From the NCBI GenBank assembly GCA_023974075.1, contig CM043792.1:11637456-11701455 (forward strand): a DNA stretch of 64,000 bases. Direction: 5' to 3'. The stretch is from Chaenocephalus aceratus. Its lineage: Eukaryota > Chordata > Actinopteri > Perciformes > Channichthyidae. Below are positions 11,136-57,030 of the stretch, piece after piece; position 1 is the first letter of the stretch; every line of letters begins with the position of its first letter. The notes beneath the pieces were generated by a model that saw nothing but the letters and a program-made list of their open reading frames with translations, was not told the DNA's origin and did no database searches. Made by a program: the position numbers and the translations under genes.

Positions 11136-11855
11136 GACACTGCGAATATCCACTCAAGCCCTGGTCTTCTCTGTAGCGGAATACTGCGCCCCAGTCTGGA
11201 GCAGAAGCCCTCATGCGAAAAAGGTCGACGTGGCTATCAATACCTCCCTCAGAATAATAACTGGATGCTTAAAGCCTACCCCTGTGTCCCTCTTGCCAGT
11301 CCTCGCGGGAATAGCACCGGCCGGCCTCCGACGGGAGGCTGCCACCCTCGCCCTGGCCAGGAAGGCACAAAAGTATGACTTGCACATCCTGCACCACACC
11401 ACAATAACTCCAGCACCTCCAAACAGACTCAAGTCCCGCCACCCCTACAACATAGCAGCTCAAGAGATGCTCAACTCCACCTCTGAGGACATCTCCAGAG
11501 ATGCATGGTTGGCAGCAGCTTGGAAGCAGGAGTGGTGTCAGCCGGGCCCTCCAGAATCCACCGTTACATCTGGGACCCAGGAGATGGCACCATTGGAGGA
11601 GACGAACCTACCGCGCCGGCAGTGGACCACTCTGAACCGTCTACGAACTGGGGTCGGTCGCTTTAAAACCTCGATGAAGACGTGGGGCTTTGCGGACAGT
11701 GCGGCATGCGAGTGCGGTGACCCTGAGCAGACCGCTGTCCATATAATCACCATCTGCCCCTTATATAGACCACCCTCGGAAAGCCAGCCTCTTCGACCTA
11801 GGACCAGAGATGCGGGCATGGCTACACGACACCGAGTTGGACATCTAACGTTATA
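11045..11855 (+). pseudogene. LINE ORF2, C-terminal thumb and zinc-knuckle-like domain
   Basis: After the shift near 11045 the frame runs through EEVKAKVTSRVALIRRLAG, AEYCAPVWSRS and LNRLRTGVGRFKTSMKTWGF to CECGDPEQTAVHIITICPLY, typical of the C-terminus of I/Jockey-group ORF2 proteins. The open frame continues to 12156 but passes beyond the GAA-rich LINE tail into unrelated DNA, so the element's protein should end near 11850. Confidence 0.72.
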
Positions 11856-11959
11856 CGAAAGAAGAAGAAGAAAAAAGCTCGGTGTGTCAATTCATTACAT
11901 TGCCAGTATTTTTCGTTGTTGTGAAAAAAAAATCGTCCCCTCTGATTTTTTAACAGCCC

Positions 11960-12134
11960 CCCTCAGTCATTTCATCCTGGAGCCGGGCCTGTTTCCACCT
12001 GTTCCCAGTTACCTCGTGTTTAAATACTCCAGTCTCCCCTTGTCTAGTGCCCAGTTCGTCTTGTCCTGTCCTTGTGTCAGTAGCCAGCGTATAAGCAGTT
12101 TTTTTCATGCATTAAGCCTGTTCCATGTTCCTGA
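11960..12134 (+). repeat. Possible LTR or LTR-like fragment
   Basis: CCTGTTCCCAGTTACCTCGT, then GTTTAAATACTCC, CCTTGTCTAGTGCC and CGTCTTGTCCTGTCC recall the promoter-proximal part of fish Gypsy-type LTRs. No partner LTR or TSD is visible. Confidence 0.25.
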
Positions 12135-12300
12135 GTTCTTAGCAGTGTTGTGCTAGTTACTGAAAACGAGTAACTAGTTACCATTACTAGTTACTTGATT
12201 TCAAAAGTAACTCAGTTACTTTACTGATTACTTACACCAAAAAGTAATGCGTTACTGTAAAAAGTAACTTTTTAGTTACTTTAAAAAAAAAAGGGCTCCC
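12134..12300 (+). mobile_element. hAT-like terminus (CAGTGTTG...AGTTACT family), fragment
   Basis: The segment starts near AGCAGTGTTGTGCTAGTTAC and continues with repeated AGTAACT/AGTTACT motifs, the appearance of one end of a common fish hAT family. An opposite terminus was not found, so this is probably a truncated end; the following ~200 bp may be more of the same element. Confidence 0.45.
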
Positions 12301-12984
12301 ATTAATGCCCTTATAGCCTTCATTTCAGTACTGTTATTGCATTGGCGAATAATACAATCTGTTGATCAACTTGACATGCATTATATGCAATCTGGATTGC
12401 ATCGATATTAGCTGGCTTTCCATTTTTGTATATTCTTTCTCCAGGTAGTTGGAAAAAGTTTTCTTTGCTTTGGAAATGCATATCAGTATTCCTATAACCA
12501 TTTACAGTAACCACCAACCAGGCTGAGTCCCATCTCCAGCACTGAGAGCCATGCTGATAAATCAGTGTTTATTGTGTTTGATGTTTTGGGGGAAATATAT
12601 ATGTATATATATATTTTCCGATCTGGTTGGAAAAAAGACAGGACACAGGATGTGTAATACATAGATAAATATATGTAAATAAATACATTCAACAGATTTT
12701 CAGTCGTCAGCAGCATGTTTACATCTGTGTACAGAGAGGGTTTATGACCTGCTACAACCAAGCAGTTTACAGACAGGCAGGGAATTAGACATCAACTTCA
12801 CTTCTGCAACCCTCAGCCAATTCAATCCCTGCTGTTTACAATCTGCCATGCCTTACATAACACACAGATTCCCAGGCAGAGCATCACACTGTGGGGAGAA
12901 ACTGTAGTGAGCGCAGCAGGAGAAGAAAGAGTTTTTTCATCCAGCATAAAGTCTCATGTCTCACTGAAAATTGAAATAGCTGAC
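12301..12984. other. Unassigned sequence with a short TA-rich tract
   Basis: Contains a TATATA tract at about 12594-12617. The minus-strand frame 12320-12517 could be the N-terminal end of a hAT transposase behind the preceding terminus, but no diagnostic motif is present. Confidence 0.3.
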
Positions 12985-13065
12985 TCTCAACAAATAATAA
13001 TAATAATAATATATTGGATTTATATAGCGCAAACATCACAAAGATCCCAGACATTCATCTGTGCT
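12985..13065. repeat. LINE/SINE tail relic with (TAA)n
   Basis: AATAATAATAATAATATATT followed by GGATTTATATAGCGC is a recurrent 3'-end signature of fish non-LTR elements. Only the tail is recognisable. Confidence 0.4.
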
Positions 13066-13312
13066 TGTGAATTGAGATTATTTATCAGGTCTAATATATA
13101 TGACTTTGTTTTGTAAATGCATCAAAATCAAATAAATATATATCTAAATTCAAGTGGTACACAAATATACAAGAAAACAACTTGAATATTCTCTGAGATT
13201 ATAAAGTCATTTGCGAGAAATGTATGACTTTGATTCAATCTTGCACAATTAATCCGATTACCTGACAAAAACTATATGTTTGATCTGATGTTCTCATTCA
13301 TAACACTCCGTT

Positions 13313-13480
13313 CGATGTCTCACTATGGGATGCGCCTCATCGCGGAGCAAACAGAAGCATCAATCTCATTACGCCAATCCTGATTGGCTGGTGATCTTGA
13401 CGTCAACGTCAGGGGAAATCACCCCCTATTAAGTAGCCTGCGCCACGACGCATGCGTCATTCAAACACCTCTTCTCGCTT
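13313..13480 (+). repeat. Left inverted terminal repeat of DIRS element
   Basis: About 165 bp matching the reverse complement of 18098-18267 with few differences. Shared landmarks include GCGCCTCATCGCGGAGCAAA, GACGTCAACGTCAGGGGAAA and GCCACGACGCATGCGTCATT. The outer ~25 bp (13290-13313) are not shared with the right end, but are mirrored in the internal complementary region. Confidence 0.9.
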
Positions 13481-13864
13481 CAGAGCACATCTCTAATGGT
13501 AGCCGGGCTAGCTCAACAGTCCACAGACTGAACCCAAAGCTAATTTCGGTCGACGGGCGTTAGCCGGCTACCCTATTCTCTCACAGAAGAGTATTATAGT
13601 CAACCTCGCCGTTCTTCCTCTGGAGTAAGGTAAGGTTTTGACTTCAAGTTAGCAACACACCAGTCGCTAACTTGTGTTTTTTTCCCCTCACTGCCGACAC
13701 CACGGTAGCGAGGACACTTTTTTCTTCTCTCTTCCACGGAGGAGAAAAGGATTACAGGAATATTACCATACCAGGTAATATCCTTGAGAGAAAAGACCCA
13801 CGCTGTCCTTTTCCCCCGGATTAAAGACAGATCGGTAAATACTTTTTTCTCGAACGTACCTGTC

Positions 13865-14578
13865 ATGAGCGGACCCTCTCCACGCCTCACGGCGAACGAG
13901 ATGGATGCCTCTCTCCCTCACACCAGAGGAGTCAGGAACTCGGAGGCTCGGCGCTGCGGTTGCGGGTTGAAAGTGTCAGGCACAGACTCACACCAGATCT
14001 GTTCGTCCTGCCTTGGGCTGGAACACGCCCAGGAGGCCATCGACAACCCCGGCTCGTGCGGACATTGTGCCCGCCTCACCGTGAAGAGCCTCCACCGAAG
14101 GTTAGCGCAACAAGCTAGCCTGTCGGGACAGGATCCCCTCATGTCCACTGATTGGCCGGCTGGCAATCAAGACACGGGGGCGTCCGCCGTAGAGACTGAG
14201 TCCTCACTCACGGCCTGGGGCTCATCAACTGCGGCAGCCGCGGAACCAGGTTCCCGCGCCATATCAGGCCGGGACCCGGTGGCGGCAAAGGACGCGGGAA
14301 CGGGACCCCACGCTATACCAAGCTGGGGCTCCCGGCTGGACCTCACCATGGTTTCACCCGCGGAGGATGTCCTAGAATTGGATTACATGGAGGACGAAGA
14401 GGATGCCTCTGAGTTCCTCCTGTCTGATTCGGACGAGCAAGAAGACGACGTCTTCGTGTCACCAGCTCAGGCTGCAAAGCCGGGAGTGATGGCTGCTCTC
14501 TCAGCGATAGCACACCAGCTTCGCCCTGTCTCAGTATGGACCTACAAGCCGTGTGTCAGCGCACTGCGGCCAGACTAG
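13865..14578 (+). CDS. DIRS gag-like protein (ORF1), possibly C-terminally truncated
   Basis: From the ATG at 13865 the product begins MSGPSPRLTANEMD and carries RRCGCG, then CSSCLGLEHAQEAI and CGHC. The C-x-C...C-x-x-C-L-G-x-x-H...C-x-x-C arrangement matches the N-terminal zinc-knuckle region of fish DIRS gag proteins. A strongly acidic stretch (EDVLELDYMEDEEDASEF) follows, and the frame stops after 237 codons. An overlapping frame from 14536 continues gag-like coding sequence (DLQAVCQRTAARLDKLAEKI), so a frameshift near 14540 probably truncated the protein. The frame is open upstream to 13784, but the ATG at 13865 directly precedes the recognisable product. Presumed role: particle/RNA packaging. 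Confidence 0.62.
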   Translation: MSGPSPRLTANEMDASLPHTRGVRNSEARRCGCGLKVSGTDSHQICSSCLGLEHAQEAIDNPGSCGHCARLTVKSLHRRLAQQASLSGQDPLMSTDWPAGNQDTGASAVETESSLTAWGSSTAAAAEPGSRAISGRDPVAAKDAGTGPHAIPSWGSRLDLTMVSPAEDVLELDYMEDEEDASEFLLSDSDEQEDDVFVSPAQAAKPGVMAALSAIAHQLRPVSVWTYKPCVSALRPD

Positions 14579-16189
14579 ACAAGTTGGCCGAGAAAATCTC
14601 CGGTTCCGGCTGCAGCTCAGGCGCAGCCAACCCAGAATTTCGGCCAGCAGTCGAGGAAGAAGAAGCGAGCGGCGTGACAGCCCCTCCTTCTCCCCTCCGT
14701 GAATGTGTTCCCGCCGCCTCGAGAGATGCCTAAACGCCATCCTCAAGTCCGCACAAACACATGTCACACGTTGGTTGATTCCTCTGTCATTAAACATTTG
14801 CCGCTGACGCATCCAGGCCGAGGGCCGAGGGCGCAGCTCAAAAAAAATGAATAGAAAATCAATAAAACCAATAAGCAGCCCGCCAATTTTCTCACCTTTT
14901 GAGAGCAGCTATGGCATCTCTCAAAAGGCGGATTATTGACGGGTCTGTGAAGGCACCACCGCCAGCGCAGTGCCGGCTGGAGCTGTAAGCGTGACATCTC
15001 AGCTGGCTCTAAGGAGCATGCAGCAGGAGATACTCACGACACCCAAGCTGCCTCGAACTCTGCTCGGTTTAAAACACCGAAGACGCAGAGGTCGCAGTCC
15101 ATCCCGAGTCCCCAGCCCAGGCTGGAGACAAGGGCAAGTTGGCCGAGGAAATCTCCGGTTCCGGCTGCAGCTCAGGCTCAGCCAACCCAGAACCCGTGAA
15201 TGTGTTCCCGCCGCCTCGAGAGATGCCTCAACGTCATCCTCAAGTCCGCATAAAACACATGTCACATCTTTCTTGTCTGAATAAACCATTTTCTGCTGAC
15301 GCATCCAGGCTCCGGCCAAGGGCGCAGCTCAAATAAATGAAAAGAAAGACAATAAACAGTCCGTTAACTATAAATCCCCTTCTGAGAGCAGCTACGGCCT
15401 CTCTCAAAAGGCGGATAATAAACGGGTCTGTGAAGGCACCACCGCCACACGCATGTGCAGTGCCGGTTGGGGCTTTAAGGGCACTACCGTCACGCACATG
15501 CGCAGTGCCGGCCAGAGCTGTAATGGACAGCCCGCCAATTCTTCCCCTTTTGAGAGCAGCTACGGCATCTCTCAAAGGACGGATTATTGACGGGTCCGTG
15601 AAGCCACCGCCACACACATGCGCAGTGCCGGCCGGGGCTTTAAGGGCACCACCGGCACGCGCAGGCGCAGTGCCGACTGGAGCCGTGAGGGCACCACCGG
15701 CACACACCATGCGCAGTGCCGGTCGGAGCCATAAGAGTGACATCCCAGCTGGCTCTAAGGAGCATACAGCAGGAGATACTCACGATGTCTGCCTGGGCTT
15801 CTCAAAACAGTTATAATTTATCTGTTTTCACAAACCCAGAGAGAGTCAACCCATATTCTGGAGAGAGAGGTTCTCTCTCTCCTAGAAAGAAGGGTTTTAT
15901 CTATAAAGCCCACCGAGCGGAGTCAGATTACGGAGGGAAATGTCCTCGTAAAGCACCCGCTCAACATGGGCCTCATAATAAAACTAAACCCCGAACGCCA
16001 CGGCTTACGGAGAGTTTTGGTGATTATGAAATGCGTAGTGTCACTACACCCGACTTTTCCAGTGCGGGACGCGCCTACGGGTGCAGTCCTTTCACGGAAG
16101 GTGGTCACCACGGACGCAGGTCAGACGGGCTGACAGGGGACTTACGAGGGTCGCCCGGTGAGAGGTCTCTAGAACAGAGACTTCCAGCG
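14579..16189 (+). repeat. Duplicated gag-derived modules where RT should be
   Basis: Gag-like segments recur: KLAEKISGSGCSSG at about 14583 and a similar stretch at about 15139; GAGAGCAGCTATGGCATCTC-type modules at about 14900, 15378 and 15550; and GCAGTGCCGGCTGGAGC-type units (CACATGCGCAGTGCCGG) repeated about six times between 14965 and 15730. The modules replace the RT domain expected here. Short ORFs in this stretch are by-products of these repeats. Confidence 0.7.
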
Positions 16190-16440
16190 GGCACGCGTAA
16201 ACTACCCGGAGCTTTTAGCGGTGTTCCCCACCCAAAAATGCTTCCTGCCTTCTCTCAGAGGACTTCATGTCCCCGTGAGGACAGACAACACGATCGTGTA
16301 TGAACCGCCAGGGGAGATTGCGTTGTCTCCAGTCACACACACTGGCACACAAACTGATCCCTTGGAGCGGCAGACGTCTCCTCTCTCTGAGAGCGACACA
16401 AGGTACCGGGAGTGATGCACCTCGGGACAGAATTACTGTC
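16190..16440 (+). pseudogene. DIRS RNase H remnant
   Basis: The frame read from about 16197 gives NYPELLAVFPTQKCFLPSLR then VPVRTDNTIVY, the C-terminal part of a DIRS RNase H (the ELLAV helix and the RTDNT catalytic-Asp motif). A shifted frame continues with SHTLAHKLIPWS and RLLSLRATQG, which normally links RNase H to the recombinase. The upstream RT and the first RNase H motifs are missing. Confidence 0.68.
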
Positions 16441-16860
16441 AAAAGGTGCACCACTCTATGCAGACTGGACTCCTCATCCAAGGATCGGGAGTCCGCTGTG
16501 GGTGCGTTACGGCGGAGCCGCGTTAAGTCTGTTCGCAAGAGGAGAAAATGCTCAATGACAGCTGTTCTCTTTAATGCACGATTTAAACGCACCGTTAGGC
16601 GGGGACGCTCTCGTACACGATTGACCTCCGGGTCCTCTGTACACGTTCCCACCCCTGGTTCTGTTCCCCTTAACTCCGGCCAGAGTGAAAGAGCAACGCC
16701 ACACACTTACTCTGATGTTTCCACCCTAGCCCGCAATATACGGGCTGGCGGAGATATATCAGCTGTTGTGCGGGCAGCCGTGGCAGCCCCCACCACGCAA
16801 GGACAGATTGTCTCAGGCGGGGGGGGCGATCCTTCACCCACGCCCAGAGCACGGGGCACT

Positions 16861-17850
16861 ATGGGCCTGACCCATGAGTGGTACAATCTGAATACAGTGG
16901 GACTCCCTCAGAAGGTGATAAACACTATTCAGAGTGCGAGAGCTTCCTCCACCAGGTCTCTTTACGACTGTAAGTGGAGGGTGTTTGAGGAGTGGTGCCT
17001 TCAAGAAGGACACATCTCTTTTCAATGTCCTGTCGGGGTGATTTTATCATTCCTACAGGACTTGATCGATAAACACAGAGCTTTCTCCACGATCAAGGTG
17101 TACTTGGCTGCTATTGCTGCATGCCATGTGGGCTTTGAGGGTAAGACGGCTAGCCAACATCCTTTGGTTTGCCGTTTTATGAAGGGAGCGCGCAGGCTCC
17201 TCCCTGTTTCCAGGTCGCTGGTGCCCTTATGGGACCTGGCAGTGGTTTTAAATGGGCTCAAAATGACCCCATTTGAACCCCTGGAAGGAGCTGACATGAA
17301 ACATCTGTCACTCAAGACAGTGCTGTTACTGGCCCTGGCATCCGCCAAGCGGGTCAGCGATATCCATGCACTGTCTGTACATCCCTCATGCACTCAGTTC
17401 GCCCCAGGGCAAACGAGAGTGTTGTTGAAACCCAACCCTACCTTTACACCAAAGGTGGTTGGTTCGTGTACCCCGATTGACATTGAGGCATTTCCTCCGC
17501 AGCTGGTTTCCTCCGGGGAGCAGCAGCAGGATCTATTGTGTCCAGTCCGGGCTTTGCACACATATATGGACAGATCAAAGAGCTTCGTCTTAATGACCAA
17601 CTCTTCGTGTCCTGGGCTAAACCTCACAAGGGTAAGCCTGTTACTAAGCAACGACTATCCCACTGGATCGTGGAGGCAATTGCTTTGCCCTATACGAGTC
17701 AGAATCTGCAAGCACCTTCGGGTCTGCGGGCTCACTCGACTCGGGGCCTGGCTACATCCTGGGCTTTGTTCAAGGGTGTTTCCATCCAGGATATCTGTGC
17801 AGCGGCAAGCTGGTCTTCGCCGCTCACTTTTGTCCGCTTTTCAGGCTAGA
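16861..17850 (+). pseudogene. DIRS tyrosine recombinase, frameshifted
   Basis: The long plus-strand frame (open 16300-17928) encodes the recombinase from about 16861. The N-terminal SAM-like region includes RSLYDCKWRVFEEWC and FLQDLIDKHRAFSTIKVYL, and the catalytic domain has LLLALASAKRVSDIHALS (first catalytic Arg, near 17350). Near 17560 the coding sense moves to the frame of 17538-17849, with LRAHSTRGLATSWALFKG containing the H-x-x-R pair at 17732-17743, then DICAAASWSSPLTFVRF. The sequence stops right after FVRF, where family members carry the nucleophilic Tyr. The frameshift and missing Tyr imply an inactive enzyme. The normal role is integration of the circular DNA. Confidence 0.8.
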
Positions 17851-17977
17851 CGTCTCCGCTCCAAGCGTGGCCCGAGCAGTGCTGGGCACCTTGTTGAGTC
17901 GGGACTCCACCTGTTAAATTCTGGTTGATCGGTGATCTTCGAGATAAGCTCGTCTGGCAATACGGGAGCTACAATAT

Positions 17978-18073
17978 CCCATAGTGAGACATCGAACGGA
18001 GTGTTATGAATGAGAACTATAGGTTACTTACGTAACCCCAGTAGTCAGAGTAACATGAAGTGAGATGTCTCAC
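17978..18073 (+). repeat. DIRS internal complementary region (circle-junction template)
   Basis: Positions 17978-18017 are the reverse complement of the left end (13290-13329), and 18018-18073 are the reverse complement of the right end (about 18259-18314) with one mismatch noticed. The junction has AAC at 18015-18017, the complement of terminal GTT. In the DIRS replication model this region templates the joining of the two ends into a circle. Confidence 0.9.
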
Positions 18074-18097
18074 CAGACGGCCCTCCTTGCTATGGTG

Positions 18098-18267
18098 AAG
18101 CGAGAAGAGGTGCTTATTTTGAATGACGCATGCGTCGTGGCGCAGGCTACTTATAGGGGGTGATTTCCCCTGACGTTGACGTCAAGATCACCAGCCAATC
18201 AGGATTGGCGTAATGAGATTGATGCTTCTGTTTGCTCCGCGATGAGGCGCATCCCATAGTGAGACAT
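18098..18267 (-). repeat. Right inverted terminal repeat of DIRS element
   Basis: Reverse complement of 13313-13480, read outward from AAGCGAGAAGAGG to CCCATAGTGAGAC. The element continues to GTT at 18315-18317 with an end sequence unique to this side. Confidence 0.9.
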
Positions 18268-18317
18268 CTCACTTCATGTTACTCTGAGTACTGGGGTTAC
18301 GTAAGTAACCTATAGTT

Positions 18318-21300
18318 TTTTCGGGGGGGTTATTTGTAACTTAAATCTAGAAAGAGAAATCCGATTTTCTTACTAAACTTTTCTCATAAAAAGGTGAAGG
18401 TTTTTACCTTACATGAAATGTCATGGATTATTACCCATTTCTTGTAAATGTATGAATTTGATCCGACTTTTTTGGTTTTTAGATTAAAATCACATATTTG
18501 TCGGGGATTTTGGATGAATAATATATAAAATACAAGTTTAGTTGTGTTTTAACATTTGTTCATGTATACTGTACTGTACAGTAGATGTTGTGCACATAGC
18601 TATTTTCTGAATCGTAACATTTCCTGTAGTGAAACGAATGTTCTAGACTACAGATATAAAATTATATTCAACAATGACAATGATATCATTATTATTTTAT
18701 TTCGAAAATAAATTATGTGTTTAGTTTGTCTACTTTTGCTATTTTCCCATCTCAAAATACAATCATCTGTGTGTATATATGTCTGTCAATGTACACTTTA
18801 TATCATTTTATATATTATACTTAATACGATATGTGTCCAAATCACAGTTTTGGTTGTGTAGGGACTAAAAGGATACAAATCCAAGATAATCTTTTGAATA
18901 CTCACTTCATATTTGAACAGAAGTGTTTGTTTAGCTGTGATGTATCGATTTCGGCCGCTAACACAGCCACTTAATGTCTGCTTTTTCTTTTAGAGAACTT
19001 TAGCTCTGGGTTACTATTTTGAGTTATGTTCTCGATACAGTGCACATCCCCTTGAGACTTACACATGTATGCAGCACATTTTCAGAGAGGTCGGAGGTCA
19101 ACGCTTCCCTGCAGCAGCTTCCCCAAGGACACTGTGCCGTAGGAGCACATTAGCTTCCTGAGAGGGTTGACCTCCGGGTGATGGAGCTGTCAATCATGTG
19201 TTTGGCCCCAAATAAAAAAAGTACAACCCAAAGCCCTGCCAAAAAATAGAACTGTCCCTGTCCATGAAATATGGGAAAGAATTCAGTTTGTGCATGACTG
19301 AAAGCCTTTATAATTAGCTTTATGCTTTAATATTTTTTTTATGGATGCATTGTGTCAATATTTGCCCAAAGTCCCTAAATAACTGAAAACTACTCATGTT
19401 AAAGGAGGGATTGTGAGGTGGGGGGAACTTTTTCTGGAGGGAACTTTGGGATATTTGCCTTAACAGACCATTTACATGCTCAAAAACTTTTATAACACAC
19501 TACAGGAAAGGTTAAACCCCAAATAGCATATCGAGGCCCCTTTAAATACTTCTGAAGATATAAAGACAGTATAAACAAATACAATTAGACTCATACAAGA
19601 ACCTTTTTCAAGGGTTATTTTCCCAAACATCTCAGTCTTAGTGACTGAGTCACATTCATTAAGCTCTCCCAACTACAGAACCCTGTCATAAATTGCCTGT
19701 TTCAGCCTGATACATCCCACCTGTTCATGAGCAGGTGCACACTCGTACCGTTTGATCATTAACATGCTCGATGTCCTCACATTGCTCCATTTGCGGTGAA
19801 AGTCTAATTAACAAAAATGTCACGAAAAAGAACTTCACACGGCAGAGTTTCCAGTCCTGCCATCATAAAAATCAGCTGACAAAAGAAAAACTAATTTAGC
19901 AGAAGCAGTAGAGGTGTTAGGGGGGGAAATGCCAAATATGGAAGAGAGAGGGATTTATGGTTTGAAGTCTGGTCTAAAATCAAGTTTCACAATTCAGTTT
20001 GTAATGATACTTTACGGCAGTCTGCATATAGAGGATGTCAGATCGAATAAATGGATTACAAAGACCAAAGTCAATGTTAGGTTCTTACATTTGTATTGTA
20101 TTGTCTAAACCTAACTCACCTAACATAGTTGTAGGCAAATATTCACACCTGCACTCATAAAGTGCATTATTAGAGGACAGCAAAATGACTGAGGAATAAA
20201 GAAGTTTAAACATTTGGTCTTAATACTCCGTTTCCACAAACAGCAATAACACTTAATCAACATTAGTATTCACAGTTTGCGACATAAATAGAGCATGGCC
20301 TGGACAAGACCTGTTTTAAAGTGCTATGTGTAGTATTTTGTGTTTTAACAGATCGTGCTACTTCAGTCCCTCTTTGTTCCGGAAAGCCAAAGGGAGAATG
20401 AGAGACAATATCCAGAGTTTAAAACTTCAGTCGAATACCCATCATCTAACAAAGTTACAATATTCAATCCGTCAGCATTCAAAAACTACAGCTCCCATTA
20501 GTTCTACCTGCATGCATTACACCTCATCGCAATTTTAGTTTTCTCTCTTATCCAAGATATTCACCAAGACTCTCTTCTAATGTCATCTTTCTACCTTTAA
20601 ATGTAGCTTTAGAACAAATATAATATAGAACTAGCTTAGAGGGGCTAATGTTAGATATTCCTGTGTAACTTCACATTATAACGTTTATACTGTAACTAGC
20701 ATCCATTTTATTCCTGCTTTTCGCCAAAGGAGTTACAAATGCCCTCTTTAGTTCATCAAAATCGTTTATATCATAGTTAGAATAAATGTCTGTTCCCTTG
20801 TTTCTTGTTGTAAATATTTGTCCTTGTTAATATTTCAAATTGAAGCTGCTATAATGCAAGAAAAATTTACACATTATCTGCCAATAAAGTATTATCATAT
20901 CCTATAAAATACTACACATACTGTAGCACCTTGAAATATACTGGAACACCTGTTTTACGTCCTCGAAGAATCTTAATTCACAGATTTCAAAGTCAAAAAT
21001 CTCTCAAAAAGTTTCTCACACTTAATGGTGATTTGCATTTCATATAATAAGTACATATTTGTCTAATATTCTTTAAAACAATTATTTTGTTACAACTTAT
21101 ATGAAAGGGAATAAGGGCTGCTGTGCTTTTGTTCTACACATAACTCCTTGAGAAGTATCCTAATTCCCAAACCTCTGTTTTTCACACTTTATACTAATTA
21201 TCATTTAATATATAAAGAACACACCTCTCTAAAGTGAGTTATTACAACTACTCTGTCCCTTCTTGTCAAGTTAATCGTATTCATGAATATGAGCTGTAGT

Positions 21301-21364
21301 TTTTGAGTTCGGTGGCAGAACACCCGGACAGTTCGAACCAAAAGAAGCTTTTCCCCCCCGATAC
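18318..21364. other. Downstream flank of gsg1l, mostly unassigned
   Basis: AT-rich DNA between the DIRS element and the gsg1l stop codon. It should include the gsg1l 3' UTR; TTTATT at about 20707-20712 (AATAAA on the minus strand) and TTTAAT near 21204 are possible polyadenylation signals, neither of which can be confirmed. A minus-strand relic of the interspersed family also present at 43115-43520 lies at about 19430-19505 (CACACTACAGGAAAGG). No other gene is seen. Confidence 0.4.
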
Positions 21365-56260
<34,896 letters not shown>

Positions 56261-56735
56261 ATAAATGTTTTATCACAGGAAGTCACCTTCAGGTTTTATC
56301 AGACAATCAGGATAATGAATGTATTGTCATACACAAAATAAAAGCAGCAAATGTTCTCTTATAAGAAGCTTACATTTTATTTTATTGCCAACGTATTATA
56401 ACAACAATAACTTTATTTTCGCACCTTTTTCAGTGCTTTGACATAGTTAAATAATGCTTAGAAATACATGTGAAATGTCACCTTCAGATTTGTTATAAGC
56501 CAAGCAGGATATTTAGCTAACCCTAACCCTTTAGGTTACATAACAAACAAAATAATGTTATCCAAAGCCACATGTGCATCGCTCACATTTAAAAACGTGT
56601 TACAATGCTATCAATACTCAAACATTTGCGTGAAGATTCAACGAAAAGGGCTGCTACAGGATGTACGCACAGGATCAACCCCTTCAGTTTAAAGCTGGAG
56701 CAGAAATAAAAGTGTTTTGTCAGTATTAAGCTGTT
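56261..56735. other. Upstream flank of gsg1l, unassigned
   Basis: AT-rich with no recognisable gene or repeat. Confidence 0.4.
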
Positions 56736-57030
56736 AAAAATGATTTACCAACATTTGTATTGTAGGGCACATCTGTAAAACAAAATGTTTCGCAAATTGT
56801 TGGGCTAAAACTAGTGTACAGTTGATCAGCATAACAACAGCAGGCGATATCTTTAAAAAATAAAGCTGGAGAAGATGCAAAAGGCATAGGATCCAGTCTG
56901 GAGCCTTGTGGAACACCAGAAAACAGAGATTAATGTAATGAGGGTTCAGGTAAGCACAGTTGGTGCAAAGACTCCTGTCTAAGAGGTAATCCAGCGCATA
57001 GGTGATCCTAACATGTACTGCTCAAGCCTC
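56736..57030 (-). pseudogene. LINE reverse transcriptase relic
   Basis: Minus strand at about 56925-56890 reads GVPQGSRLDPMPF, corresponding to the RT B-motif (GVPQGS-type), and at about 56838-56815 a CCYADQLYTS stretch that corresponds to the catalytic YADD-x-x-LY box with one residue lost. About 70 codons can be followed with frame changes. No LINE tail is nearby, so it is an old fragment. Confidence 0.55.

Larger units (their letters stand above)
8940..11875 (+). mobile_element. I/Jockey-group LINE, frameshifted copy
   Basis: On the plus strand, an endonuclease region (about 8945-9480, with LLLQET near the start and AGDFNCQHTDWGY near 9230-9268) leads into a reverse transcriptase (about 10080-10930, with KSPGRDNIHPEF, SYRPISLLCVPFKILERM and YADD) and a C-terminal domain with a Cys/His cluster (CECG and later HIITICPLY, about 11708-11760). 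It ends in a GAAGAAGAAG-type tail at 11858-11872. This is the layout of an ORF2 of the I/Jockey group. Several frame changes show that it is no longer functional. Confidence 0.8.
13290..18317 (+). mobile_element. DIRS-type retrotransposon with intact ends and deleted RT
   Basis: Inverted terminal repeats (13313-13480 and 18098-18267) enclose a gag ORF (13865-14578), an RNase H remnant (about 16190-16440) and a tyrosine recombinase (about 16861-17850). Next to the right ITR is an internal complementary region (17978-18073): its first half is the reverse complement of the outermost left end and its second half that of the outermost right end. The triplet GTT occurs at the left end (13290-13292), at the right end (18315-18317) and as AAC at the ICR centre (18015-18017). 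This is the architecture of DIRS elements, which integrate by a tyrosine recombinase through a circular intermediate. No RT core (YADD) is seen between gag and RNase H. Confidence 0.88.

Noticed and set aside
10912..12156. Full 414-codon ORF as a protein
   Set aside because: Only about 11045-11855 is LINE coding sequence; the beginning overlaps RT in another frame and the end runs past the GAA-type LINE tail into unrelated DNA.
13784..13864. Upstream start for the DIRS gag ORF
   Set aside because: The frame is open, but no ATG better than 13865 is supported and the upstream residues show no gag-like motif.
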